DNA of 8,719 bases from Gammaproteobacteria bacterium (GTDB lineage Bacteria; Pseudomonadota; Gammaproteobacteria; CAJXQU01). The DNA lies in contig JALSSM010000369.1 in NCBI GenBank assembly GCA_026984275.1, positions 1-8,719 of the forward strand, written 5' to 3'. The number at the start of each line of letters is the position of its first letter. Positions within the stretch are counted from its first letter, which is position 1. Of this stretch, positions 1 through 7,309 are shown piece after piece. A program made the translations under genes and the position numbers. Under the pieces are notes generated by a model, which had not been told where the DNA came from, searched no databases, and saw only the letters and a list, made by a program, of their open reading frames with translations.

Positions 1-688
1 GCCAATGGTAGCAGCAATCGCCGAATTCCTGAAGTTGATGCCCCTTCCTTTCAGATACAACCCCCGGATATTCGAACTCGCCTGCGTCACTCCAGCCGAC
101 AGAAAACCGCGCAGGAACTTGCCTCCCGCCAGCACCTGCGAAACCCCTCCGACCACACCATGCACCACGACTTTTAATGCCCTCAGCTCTGAAGATAGCC
201 CTATCCCCGGCATCCCCAGACTGGCCTCCTGAGCTAATCCCCCAAAATAACTGCCAACCCCATGAAACGCCCCCGCCGTCAAGGCACCTATAATACCCAT
301 CTTCAGGTTACCACCACTACCGGCCAAGCCGCCCGTAAAGCCCGCTAATGCCGTGGCCAGCCCTGTGCCAACTTCAGCCGCTATCGCTAATAAAGGCCTG
401 AACAGTTTCTTCAAAAAAACTAAACAACCCAAACCCACTCGGATCACTAAAACTCAGGGGGTTGTTCAGCACATATGAATACCGGTTCAAGGACTGTCCA
501 TTCTCCAGTCGGCATTACAGGTTTGCCAAAGGCATTGTAGCTGAAGGTTTCTCTCAGGCTTGTGCCCTGAAACTGGCCGGTGCGTTCTATCAGGTTGCCT
601 TCGTTATCAAACTGAAAACCCAGGTTCTGGATGTTTTGGTAGCCATTGCTATTGCCTGTGGTGATGGTGTCGATCAGGCCATTGGATG
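1..688 (-). pseudogene. Decayed RHS/YD-repeat protein gene, 3' part
   Basis: Read on the minus strand, three frames together give the end of an RHS protein, a large YD-repeat shell that normally encloses a C-terminal toxin. From 688 to about 515 one frame encodes YD-repeat sequence (FDNEGNLIERTG, ETFSYNAFGKP). From about 514 a second frame gives the RHS core end NRYSYVLNNPLSFSDPSG. After a T7 tract (A7 on the plus strand, 413-419) a third frame stays open for about 137 codons to the window edge and encodes the Gly/Ala-rich tail seen after RHS cores (ALKVVVHGVVGGVSQVLAGG). The usual core block between these parts (TGLYY...RYYDP..GRF.S.D type) is missing, so there has been a deletion as well as frame changes. 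The 5' end is absent: homology begins abruptly at 688. The stretch is visibly GC-richer than the genes to its right, which suggests acquired DNA. Whether a toxin domain survives to the left cannot be seen. Confidence 0.82.
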
Positions 689-698
689 AATTGATTTA

Positions 699-726
699 TT
701 CAATAACGCCATTATCGTGTTATAGT
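699..726 (+). promoter_or_regulatory. Candidate promoter of gspG-gspH-gspD
   Basis: An extended -10 element, TGT followed by TATAGT (721-726, five of six consensus bases), lies about 40 bases before the gspG start. A weak -35 candidate, TTCAAT (699-704), stands 16 bases upstream. The start of transcription would be near 733, giving a leader of about 34 bases that contains the AAGG ribosome site (754-757) nine bases before the gspG ATG. This is pattern matching in AT-rich DNA and has not been tested. Confidence 0.4.
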
Positions 727-766
727 TTTATTCCTGTTTTCTGTAATATTAACAAGGCAATACGAT

Positions 767-1192
767 ATGTTGTTGAAAAAACACCTTTCTTCAGGGTTCT
801 CTCTCATTGAGCTTCTGGTTGTACTGGTCATTCTGGGACTTTTGGCGGCGGTCGTTGCACCGAATGTCATGAATAAACTGGGGGGTGCAAAATCCAAGAC
901 GACTCGTTTGCAAGTTGAGTCTCTTGGTGCGGCATTGGATGACTATTCACTGGAAGTTGGGCGCTATCCTTCTACTGAAGAAGGTCTTAAGGCATTGGTC
1001 ACCGATCCGGGCAATGCACCCGGCTGGAATGGGCCTTACTTGAAAAAGAAGAAAATTCCAACAGATGCATGGGGCGTTCCTTTTCATTATAAGTCTCCGG
1101 GTGATCATGGTGCCTATGATCTCTACTCTCTGGGCGCCGATAACGCAGAAGGTGGCGAAAAGGAAAACGCCGACATTAATAGCTGGGAATAG
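767..1192 (+). CDS. gspG: GspG, T2SS major pseudopilin
   Basis: GspG is the main subunit of the periplasmic pseudopilus that pushes folded exoproteins through the secretin. The 141-residue length is normal for the family. The short basic leader ends in Gly10 and is followed by FSLIELLVVLVILG, the prepilin-peptidase cleavage and methylation site, with the expected Glu at mature position 5 (Glu15). Residues 11-31 form the hydrophobic N-terminal helix. The C-terminal half has the GspG signatures RYPSTEEGL, DAWGVPFHYKSPG and SLGADNAEGG...ADINSW; the last holds Asp125 and Asp136, at the position of the family's calcium-binding loop. The ATG is preceded by AAGG at nine bases and no in-frame ATG lies just upstream. 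It is first in a gspG-gspH-gspD run. No gspF or gspE precedes it; the RHS remnant is there instead. Confidence 0.97.
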   Translation: MLLKKHLSSGFSLIELLVVLVILGLLAAVVAPNVMNKLGGAKSKTTRLQVESLGAALDDYSLEVGRYPSTEEGLKALVTDPGNAPGWNGPYLKKKKIPTDAWGVPFHYKSPGDHGAYDLYSLGADNAEGGEKENADINSWE

Positions 1193-1209
1193 ATCACCTG
1201 GCTTCTTTC

Positions 1210-1713
1210 ATGTTTGATTTTTCATCAAAACAGCACGGTTTTTCGCTACTGGAGCTCTTGGTGGTGCTGGTTATTCTTGGCTTCATGGTTGTTCTGATCC
1301 CTCCTCGTTTGTCAGGTGTCATGGCCAGTACTCAGGCAAAGGCATCTGCCCGGGATATTGTCTCTGCACTACGTCAGACCAGGAGTGCGGCGATTGCCGA
1401 TCAGAAAGAACGGGCTTTTATTCTGGATTTGAGTAAAAAATCTTTTTTAATCGATCGTAAAAAAGTAAAAAGATTGCCGGATAAAATGCAAATCAGTCTG
1501 TATACTGCCCGTTCTGAACAGTTTTCGGATCAGAAAGGCGCGATACGCTTTTTTCCAGATGGTTCTTCCACGGGGGGAAGAATAAAACTGACGATGGGGA
1601 AACAAAATTTCTACATCGATATAAACTGGCTAACAGGGAAAGTAGCTTTACTTGAAAATGTCAATCCTGATCAATGGAGATCAGGTAATGATGGCTTTGC
1701 TACAATTGATTGA
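1210..1713 (+). CDS. gspH: GspH, T2SS minor pseudopilin
   Basis: This is a pseudopilin of 167 residues. The leader ends in Gly10 and FSLLELLVVLVILG follows, giving a prepilin-peptidase site with Glu at mature position 5 (Glu15) and one N-terminal membrane helix (about 11-31). The C-terminal part contains AIRFFPDGSSTGG (residues 111-123), the hallmark of the GspH/FimT-type domain, which separates it from GspG, GspI and GspJ. In the family, GspH is a low-abundance pseudopilin that joins the pseudopilus near its tip complex; this role is inferred from homology. It starts 17 bases after gspG stops and ends 9 bases before gspD begins. There is no recognisable Shine-Dalgarno sequence before its ATG, so translation may be coupled to gspG. 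FimT of type IV pili shares this domain, but the gspG and gspD neighbours favour GspH. Confidence 0.92.
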   Translation: MFDFSSKQHGFSLLELLVVLVILGFMVVLIPPRLSGVMASTQAKASARDIVSALRQTRSAAIADQKERAFILDLSKKSFLIDRKKVKRLPDKMQISLYTARSEQFSDQKGAIRFFPDGSSTGGRIKLTMGKQNFYIDINWLTGKVALLENVNPDQWRSGNDGFATID

Positions 1714-1722
1714 TAAATTGTT

Positions 1723-3933
1723 ATGAATCACAACCTGGCTAATAAGAAAAAAACAATCCTGAACTCTCGACACTTAAAAATAACAGCACTGATCAGCGGC
1801 CTGTTCTTCATTTCTGCCTGTGATCAACTTGTTAACCATGAACCAATTGCTCCTGAAGTTGATGATTTACTTGAATCTACCGATCAACCTGTTCAAGAAA
1901 ATGTTGTTGATAAAGTTGAAAAAGAAGAATCAGGACTTGTTGAAAAGAAAGAAAAAACGCCTGAATTCTATCCTGGTAATGGTGTTTTTGTTGGACACTC
2001 CCATTATGCAGATTCTGATTCAGGGGCGGGCAAAACGAAAGGTGATGTCACACTGAACTTTCAGGATACGGATATTCATGAAGTCGTAAAAGTGATACTT
2101 GGCGATCTGCTTAAAAAGAACTATCTCATTGATCCGGCCGTTAGCGGAACCGTTAATATACAGACCAGTAGCCCCCTGACTCGAAGTGATCTGCTTCCTG
2201 TATTAGAAAACATGTTACACATGTCTGGTGCTGCGATCTTAGAAGAAGATGGCCTGATCAAAATTATTCCAGCGTCTGAAGCGGCACTCTCTTCATTACC
2301 ACCGGGTATCGGTCATACAATCACCTCCGATTCCGGTGGTTTTTATACTCAGATCGTTCCTTTACGTTATGTCGGTGCAGAAGAAATTAATAAAATCCTG
2401 CAACCATTTCTGAAAGATACGATTTCGCAGGTCTATCCACAAAGAAACCTGATTATCCTCTCTGGTGCCCAATCTGATCTTAAACGACTGGTCGAGACGA
2501 TCCATATCTTCGATGTTGACTGGTTAAGCGGTATGTCACTGGCAATGGTTCCAGTCAACCATGCTGATGTAAAAGAAATTGTTGCAGAACTGGATGATCT
2601 TTTTGGCCAGTCTTCTGGCAGCCCTATGGCGGAAATTGTCCGTTTTGTTGCACTTGAAAGATTAAATTCGATCATCGTGGTCACACAACAACGCCGATAC
2701 CTGAGAGAAATGACCCAGTGGATCCAGCGACTGGATCGATCAGATGGGATCGCTGGGCAACAACTTTATGTGTATCAGGTTCAGAACAAACGAGCGGATG
2801 AGCTGGCCGAAGTTTTAAATAATATTTTTACGGATCAGAAAAATACTTCTTCTCAGTTTTCTGATCCTGAGCTGGCACCGGGACTTGAGCCTGTGGTCAT
2901 GCAAAGTGAGGATAACACGACAGGTGACGTCAATGACGCTAATGCTCAGGATAACAATACTTCAACGCGATCCACAATGATTGCTGGTGAAGGTGTAAAA
3001 CTACCGGGGGAAGGATCAGTAAAAATCATCTCCGACGACACCAATAATTCATTAGTGATACTTGCTTCTCCAACCGACTATCAAATGGTTGAGAGTGCTT
3101 TACGCAAACTGGATATCACCCCACTTCAGGTATTAATAGAAGCCAGTATCATTGAAGTGTCTCTCACAGATCAACTTAAATACGGTCTTGAATGGTTTTT
3201 TAAAAATGAAACAGGGATAGGCAATAAGAATGGTGAAGCCAGACTCGATCTTGGCGAAGCAGGACTGAATGCTTTATCACCCGGATTTTCTTATGGTATT
3301 GTCGATGCAGCTGGGGCGATCAGAGCCGTTCTTAACACCCTTGCCAGCGAGACAACGATAAATGTCCTGTCGTCCCCGTCACTGATGGTGCTCGATAATC
3401 ATACTGCTACGATTAGCATAGGTGATCAGGTTCCTATCCTTACCAGCCAGTCACAAAGTGTCATTGCCGGATCAAGTGTCATCAATCAAATCGATTACCG
3501 GGATACTGGCGTTTTAATGACAGTAACACCCCGGGTCAATGCCAGTGGCCTGATTATCATGGATGTAAAACAGGAGGTGACTGATGTTGCTGAAACAAAG
3601 ACTTCTGGTATTGATGCACCAACGTTTCAACAAAGAAGTATCGAAAGCACCATCTCTGTCAATAGTGGCAATACGATTGTTTTAGGTGGACTTATCCGCG
3701 ACAATCGTACAAATATCGATGCTGGAATCCCAGGACTACATAAGGCTCCTGTTATTGGGCCATTATTTGGGCAAACTTCTGATACATTACGCCGTACTGA
3801 ACTGGTTATATTACTGACACCTCGTGTCATCAGAGATGACCAGGATGCTTGGGGAGTAACAAATGAGTTTAAACAAAAATTAAAAGACCTGCGTCATACA
3901 ATGGAAGATCAAACGATTCTTCAACCCTACTGA
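1723..3933 (+). CDS. gspD: GspD, T2SS outer-membrane secretin, probable lipoprotein
   Basis: GspD forms the multimeric outer-membrane channel of the type II secretion system. The 736 residues begin with a basic n-region and hydrophobic core ending in ISA-Cys33, a good lipobox, so signal peptidase II processing is likely. Residues 34-107 are an acidic and Lys/Glu-rich linker. N0 follows (about 108-182), then N1 (about 208-268), N2 (about 272-340) and N3 (about 346-465). N3 contains a polar Asn/Ser/Asp-rich loop at about 371-425. The secretin core (about 466-702) has NVLSSPSLMVLDN, the gate-region motif GDQVPILT (567-574) and the closing GIPGLHKAPVIGPLFG...ELVILLTPRVI. Only about 34 residues follow, so a pilotin-binding S-domain appears absent. 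Lipid-anchored secretins are known (HxcQ of Pseudomonas, XpsD of Xanthomonas), and the long linker fits that type. The gene ends 28 bases from the convergent gloB stop; I see no clear terminator hairpin in the gap. Confidence 0.96.
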   Translation: MNHNLANKKKTILNSRHLKITALISGLFFISACDQLVNHEPIAPEVDDLLESTDQPVQENVVDKVEKEESGLVEKKEKTPEFYPGNGVFVGHSHYADSDSGAGKTKGDVTLNFQDTDIHEVVKVILGDLLKKNYLIDPAVSGTVNIQTSSPLTRSDLLPVLENMLHMSGAAILEEDGLIKIIPASEAALSSLPPGIGHTITSDSGGFYTQIVPLRYVGAEEINKILQPFLKDTISQVYPQRNLIILSGAQSDLKRLVETIHIFDVDWLSGMSLAMVPVNHADVKEIVAELDDLFGQSSGSPMAEIVRFVALERLNSIIVVTQQRRYLREMTQWIQRLDRSDGIAGQQLYVYQVQNKRADELAEVLNNIFTDQKNTSSQFSDPELAPGLEPVVMQSEDNTTGDVNDANAQDNNTSTRSTMIAGEGVKLPGEGSVKIISDDTNNSLVILASPTDYQMVESALRKLDITPLQVLIEASIIEVSLTDQLKYGLEWFFKNETGIGNKNGEARLDLGEAGLNALSPGFSYGIVDAAGAIRAVLNTLASETTINVLSSPSLMVLDNHTATISIGDQVPILTSQSQSVIAGSSVINQIDYRDTGVLMTVTPRVNASGLIIMDVKQEVTDVAETKTSGIDAPTFQQRSIESTISVNSGNTIVLGGLIRDNRTNIDAGIPGLHKAPVIGPLFGQTSDTLRRTELVILLTPRVIRDDQDAWGVTNEFKQKLKDLRHTMEDQTILQPY

Positions 3934-3961
3934 TTGATCATTCTTTTATTCAGAAGACGGC

Positions 3962-4729
3962 TCAGAAATTATCTTTTAATGACCTGATCCTGGCAAAAAC
4001 CTTTTCGACAGGCTCACCCGTCATTTGAAGATGTGTCTGGATTTCCACACTATCCGGTCTTAAAAAAGGATTGGTCTTTTTCTCCAGACCAACTGTCGTA
4101 GGAACCGTTGCCCTGCCCTCTTTTCTTAAATGATTTACGTCCAGATTTCGTTGTTGCAGATCCTTGTTTTCCGGTTCAATTGTTAGCGCGAACTCTGCAT
4201 TAGCCTGAGTATATTCATGAGCGCAATAGATTAAAGTCTCATCTGGCCATTGCATGATCTTTTGTAGAGAATTCCACATCTGTTCAGCCGTCCCTTCGAA
4301 TAAACGACCACACCCCAGTGAAAAAAGTGTATCTCCAACAAAACCTGTGTTCTGATCAATAAAATGGAATACGATATGTCCGACGGTATGCCCTGGTGTT
4401 TCATGAATGATGATTCTGTTTTCACCAAACAAGGTTTCTTCACCGTCATAGACACGAACATCAATACCAGGAATACGATCTTCATCAACACCTGAACCAA
4501 TAATCGTACAACCCGTTAAACGTTTAAGTTCAAGATTTCCTCCTGTGTGATCCCAATGATGATGAGTATTCAGGATATGCGTCAAAAGCCAGTTTTTTTT
4601 CTTTAGTGCTGACATGATCGCGTCAACATCTGGTGTATCCACAGTGGCTGTTAAGCCTTTTTCAGGATCATGGATAAGAAAGCCATAATTATCCTGTAAG
4701 CAGGGAAACTGAAAGACTTCTATTGACAC
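3962..4729 (-). CDS. gloB: Hydroxyacylglutathione hydrolase (glyoxalase II)
   Basis: GloB hydrolyses S-D-lactoylglutathione to D-lactate and glutathione, the second step of cytoplasmic methylglyoxal detoxification. The 255 residues match the family length. The metallo-beta-lactamase fold motif THHHWDH (residues 55-61) supplies His56, His58, Asp60 and His61. His114 (TPGHT), Asp133 (GDTLF) and His171 (AHEY) complete the two-metal site. The C-terminal substrate domain carries the family end motif KKTNPFLR (217-224). Nothing essential is missing. The start is GTG, chosen because the protein begins with the usual short N-terminus and because AGGTGA lies six bases before it. It is convergent with gspD and divergent from the c-di-GMP gene. 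gloA is not in the window. Confidence 0.96.
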   Translation of the reverse strand: MSIEVFQFPCLQDNYGFLIHDPEKGLTATVDTPDVDAIMSALKKKNWLLTHILNTHHHWDHTGGNLELKRLTGCTIIGSGVDEDRIPGIDVRVYDGEETLFGENRIIIHETPGHTVGHIVFHFIDQNTGFVGDTLFSLGCGRLFEGTAEQMWNSLQKIMQWPDETLIYCAHEYTQANAEFALTIEPENKDLQQRNLDVNHLRKEGRATVPTTVGLEKKTNPFLRPDSVEIQTHLQMTGEPVEKVFARIRSLKDNF

Positions 4730-4735
4730 TTTTCT

Positions 4736-4741
4736 TCACCT
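4736..4741 (-). promoter_or_regulatory. Ribosome binding site of gloB
   Basis: On the minus strand AGGTGA stands six bases before a GTG codon. It is the best Shine-Dalgarno sequence in the window and supports the GTG as the true gloB start. Confidence 0.7.
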
Positions 4742-4762
4742 GAGTTGTCAGATAAATAATGA

Positions 4763-4786
4763 TGATATTCCCACATAATGATATTC
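4763..4786. repeat. Direct repeat TGATATTC in the divergent intergenic region
   Basis: TGATATTC occurs at 4763-4770 and again at 4779-4786, with unit starts 16 bases apart. Both copies sit in similar flanks (TAATGATGATATTC and TAATGATATTC). The pair lies between gloB and the REC-PAS-GGDEF-EAL gene, downstream of the predicted gloB transcription start and upstream of the plus-strand gene. Same-side spacing of about one and a half turns could suit a tandem-binding regulator, but AT-rich chance repetition is equally possible. Confidence 0.35.
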
Positions 4787-4809
4787 TTCAATGGTGAGAT
4801 GATAACCAG

Positions 4810-4818
4810 ATTATACCA
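4810..4818 (-). promoter_or_regulatory. Candidate extended -10 promoter of gloB
   Basis: On the minus strand the sequence reads TGGTATAAT: a perfect TATAAT hexamer (4815 down to 4810) with the TG of an extended -10 one base before it. No convincing -35 is seen, which extended -10 promoters can tolerate. Transcription would begin near 4803, giving a leader of about 74 bases that spans the TGATATTC repeats. The opposite strand of the same site (TATACC at 4812-4817) is the only, weaker, -10 candidate for the plus-strand operon, so the two promoters might overlap. Confidence 0.45.
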
Positions 4819-4835
4819 TGCAGGTTTTGTAATTT

Positions 4836-7010
4836 ATGACTGAAAAAATAACCCTGTTAATCGTTGATGATGATCAGGAAACACGGGAGCTTATAAAAAG
4901 ATCGCTGTCGGACGGTCACTATGCTTTTATTGAGGCCGAAAATGGTTCGGCAGCAATAAGACTTCTAAACGAATCCCAGCCTGATTTGATCATCCTTGAT
5001 GTCTTAATGTCTGGTATCGATGGTTTTGAGATCTGTCGGCAGATACGAAAAATGGATGCGGGCAAACATACCCCACTGATTATGATGACCTCATTAGACG
5101 ACACAAATTCGATCGAGCAGGCCTATGAAGCGGGTGCATCAAACTTTATCACAAAACCCTTCAACCCAACTTTACTCAACTATGAAATCAAATTCTTACT
5201 AAAGACCAAACAGACCTCTGATAAATTGCGAGACACACAACGTCGGCTTGAAACAGCTCAAAGAATCGCAAAACTGGGACATTGGGAATGGACATTTAAT
5301 GACAACAAAGTGATATGGTCTGAAGAAATTTGCCATATTATGGGGTTTCCTGGTTCAAAAACTTCAGCCATCAGTCATCAATTAGTTACCAGGATTCATC
5401 CAGAAGATCTGATCAGGGTTAAAACGATCATAAAAAATGCCATTCGAGAGAAATCGGCTTATAGCGTCGAACACAGGATGGTTTTGCCTGACGGAAGTAC
5501 CCATAACGTGATACAGGAAGCAGAAGTCTTTGTTGATGATAATGGTAACCCGGTAAAGATGGTTGGCACACTTCAGGATATTACGAGCAGAAAAAAAACA
5601 GAAGATAAGATCAAGACACTGGCTTACTATAATAAGGTCACAGGTCTTCCAAACAGAACACTTCTGAAGCGCCTGTTAAATAAATACCTTTCTAAAAATA
5701 ATTCAAAACAACCCATCTCGGTTCTGACGATCACGCTGGACAGATTTAAATTAATAACAGATTCCTATGGACATGCTTTTGGTGAAAACCTGATAAGAAA
5801 AGTTGCGATCAGACTGATCCGTAGTCTTAAGGAATCATCCTATTTCTCACAAAAGAATAATGAATCTATTTTCCAGAAAAGAGAGTTTGATAAGCCATTA
5901 ACCATCTCTCATTGTGATAGAGATGAATTTGTAGTTATTCTGCCGGAAATTTCTGAAGTCGATGATGCAGCACTGATCGCCAGAAATATTACCAGAGCAC
6001 TTGCTGAACCCTACCAGATTTCTGATCAGGAAATACGGGTCACAGCAAGTATCGGCATCAGTGTTTACCCTGTTGATGGCCGGGATACTGACACACTGCT
6101 GAAAAATAGCGCAACAGCTCTTTATCATGCGAAAAGACAAGGAGGTGATGGCTATAAATTTTACACCGCAAAAATGAACGCCAGAGCATTTGAACGGCTG
6201 ACGCTGGAAACCAGTTTACGAAAAGCCATTGATGAGAAACAATTCATTTTGTATTACCAGCCCAAGATGATGCTTTCGACTGATCAGCTGATTGGAATGG
6301 AAGCCTTGTTGAGATGGAATCACCCAGAGCTTGGGCTAATCGCACCCGGTGAGTTTATAAATATTCTTGAAAAAACGGGACTGATAGTTCCATTGGGTGA
6401 AAAGATCATTGAATCAGTCTGTCTTCAAATAAAAGAATGGATCAAACAACAATATAAAACCATCCCTGTTGCCATTAACCTTTCACCCGTACAACTCAGG
6501 CAAAAAGATTTTCATCTTCGTCTTTCGCGTATTTTAAAACAAAATAACATCAAACCAGACATGATTGAACTGGAAATCACTGAAAGCACACTGATGAACA
6601 ATATGGATAAAAGTATCACCATGTTGAAGAAATTACGCTTACTGGGCACGCCTATTTCACTGGATGATTTTGGAACAGGTTACTCATCATTAACTTATCT
6701 TAAACATTTTCCTGTGAACAGCTTGAAAATTGATCGTAGCTTTATCCAGAATGTCACCGTTGATCCTGATGATGCAGCCATTGTAAAAGGTGTTATCGCA
6801 TTGGCTCATAACATGAAGCTCAAGGTGGTTGCTGAAGGGATAGAAGAACCGGCGCAACTCTCATTTTTGAAAGAAACGAATTGTGATTTTGGTCAGGGAT
6901 ACCATTATAGTAAACCTGTCGATGTGAAGACTTTCACAAAATTATTTATGCAAAAAGACCATCAACCACCTTTGCTGGTTAGAAATGATAATACGGGTTA
7001 TAAAAAATAG
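4836..7010 (+). CDS. REC-PAS-GGDEF-EAL protein, probable c-di-GMP phosphodiesterase
   Basis: This is a 724-residue soluble signalling protein with no membrane segment. Residues 1-125 form a CheY-like receiver with acidic Asp11/Asp12, phospho-acceptor Asp55 (LIILDVLMSGIDG), Thr85 and Lys107. Residues about 140-258 are a PAS/PAC domain (GHWEWTF...HPED...GTLQDITSRKKTE). The GGDEF domain (about 260-445) is degenerate: the signature is DRDEF (361-365), both glycines are lost, no RxxD inhibitory site is seen just before it, and about 20 extra residues precede the motif. The EAL domain (about 453-705) looks complete: EALLRW (Glu489), Asn548, Glu580 and Glu583, DDFGTG (Asp610/Asp611), Lys631, Glu667 and Gln687 in QGY. 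I infer phosphodiesterase activity controlled by phosphorylation and the PAS signal, with the GGDEF part perhaps a GTP-sensing module, as in PdeA of Caulobacter. No partner kinase is visible. A four-codon frame with its own stop (4818-4832) rules out an upstream in-frame start. ybeD follows 2 bases later. Confidence 0.93.
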   Translation: MTEKITLLIVDDDQETRELIKRSLSDGHYAFIEAENGSAAIRLLNESQPDLIILDVLMSGIDGFEICRQIRKMDAGKHTPLIMMTSLDDTNSIEQAYEAGASNFITKPFNPTLLNYEIKFLLKTKQTSDKLRDTQRRLETAQRIAKLGHWEWTFNDNKVIWSEEICHIMGFPGSKTSAISHQLVTRIHPEDLIRVKTIIKNAIREKSAYSVEHRMVLPDGSTHNVIQEAEVFVDDNGNPVKMVGTLQDITSRKKTEDKIKTLAYYNKVTGLPNRTLLKRLLNKYLSKNNSKQPISVLTITLDRFKLITDSYGHAFGENLIRKVAIRLIRSLKESSYFSQKNNESIFQKREFDKPLTISHCDRDEFVVILPEISEVDDAALIARNITRALAEPYQISDQEIRVTASIGISVYPVDGRDTDTLLKNSATALYHAKRQGGDGYKFYTAKMNARAFERLTLETSLRKAIDEKQFILYYQPKMMLSTDQLIGMEALLRWNHPELGLIAPGEFINILEKTGLIVPLGEKIIESVCLQIKEWIKQQYKTIPVAINLSPVQLRQKDFHLRLSRILKQNNIKPDMIELEITESTLMNNMDKSITMLKKLRLLGTPISLDDFGTGYSSLTYLKHFPVNSLKIDRSFIQNVTVDPDDAAIVKGVIALAHNMKLKVVAEGIEEPAQLSFLKETNCDFGQGYHYSKPVDVKTFTKLFMQKDHQPPLLVRNDNTGYKK

Positions 7011-7012
7011 TT

Positions 7013-7309
7013 ATGTCAGACAACATGAAGAATGATCAACAGGATCCAGACCAGGAAAGCCTTCTTGAATTCCCCTGTGAGTTTCAGATTAAAGTCATGG
7101 GACTTGCCGAAGATTCCTTTGATCAGCTGGTTGTGGAAATGATAGAAAAACATGTTGATGATCTCCCGGCAACTTCAGTAAAAATCCAGGAAAGTAGTCA
7201 TGGCAAATATTGTTCAGTCACGGTCACGATCACCGCTGAGAGTAAATCCCAGCTTGATACTATCTATCGTGAACTCAGTGAACATGATCGGGTTATGATG
7301 GCCCTGTGA
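7013..7309 (+). CDS. ybeD: YbeD family protein (DUF493/UPF0250)
   Basis: This small cytoplasmic protein of 98 residues (about 87 in E. coli) is recognisable by LLEFPCEFQIKVMG (residues 17-30), SSHGKYCSVTVTI and the ending LYxELxxxDxVxMxL seen here as IYRELSEHDRVMMAL. The family has a small ACT-like alpha/beta fold. Its molecular function is not established; it is often found beside lipB, as here. The ATG lies 2 bases after the stop of the EAL gene, and its own stop overlaps the lipB start (GTGA), so translation of all three is probably coupled. A second ATG at 7025 (Met5) is possible, as neither start has a clear Shine-Dalgarno sequence. The first 16 residues are polar and variable. Confidence 0.92.
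   Translation: MSDNMKNDQQDPDQESLLEFPCEFQIKVMGLAEDSFDQLVVEMIEKHVDDLPATSVKIQESSHGKYCSVTVTITAESKSQLDTIYRELSEHDRVMMAL

Noticed and set aside
5..232. 75-codon plus-strand open frame over the RHS tail
   Set aside because: Its product is Pro/Thr-rich and resembles no family, and it lies antisense to the long RHS-tail frame, which has recognisable sequence.
411..420. Programmed -1 frameshift at the T7 tract of the RHS remnant
   Set aside because: A -1 slip here reads TGA at once; the tail needs +1 or loss of one T. The upstream core is also deleted and out of frame, so decay is simpler.
462..689. 75-codon plus-strand open frame before gspG
   Set aside because: It is the antisense image of the YD-repeat coding sequence and ends where that homology ends.
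690..704. Small inverted repeat ATTGA-TTTAT-TCAAT upstream of gspG
   Set aside because: The five-base AT-rich arms are too short and weak to call an operator or terminator.
2433..2684. Minus-strand open frame opposite gspD
   Set aside because: It lies fully antisense to the N1-N2 domains of the secretin and has no recognisable motif.
3934..3961. Bidirectional terminator between convergent gspD and gloB
   Set aside because: The 28-base gap has no stem of useful length with a flanking U-tract.
4818..4832. Tiny in-frame leader ORF (ATG plus three codons and TAA) before the REC-PAS-GGDEF-EAL gene
   Set aside because: Four codons with no clear ribosome site are easily expected by chance, and no attenuator-like structure is seen.
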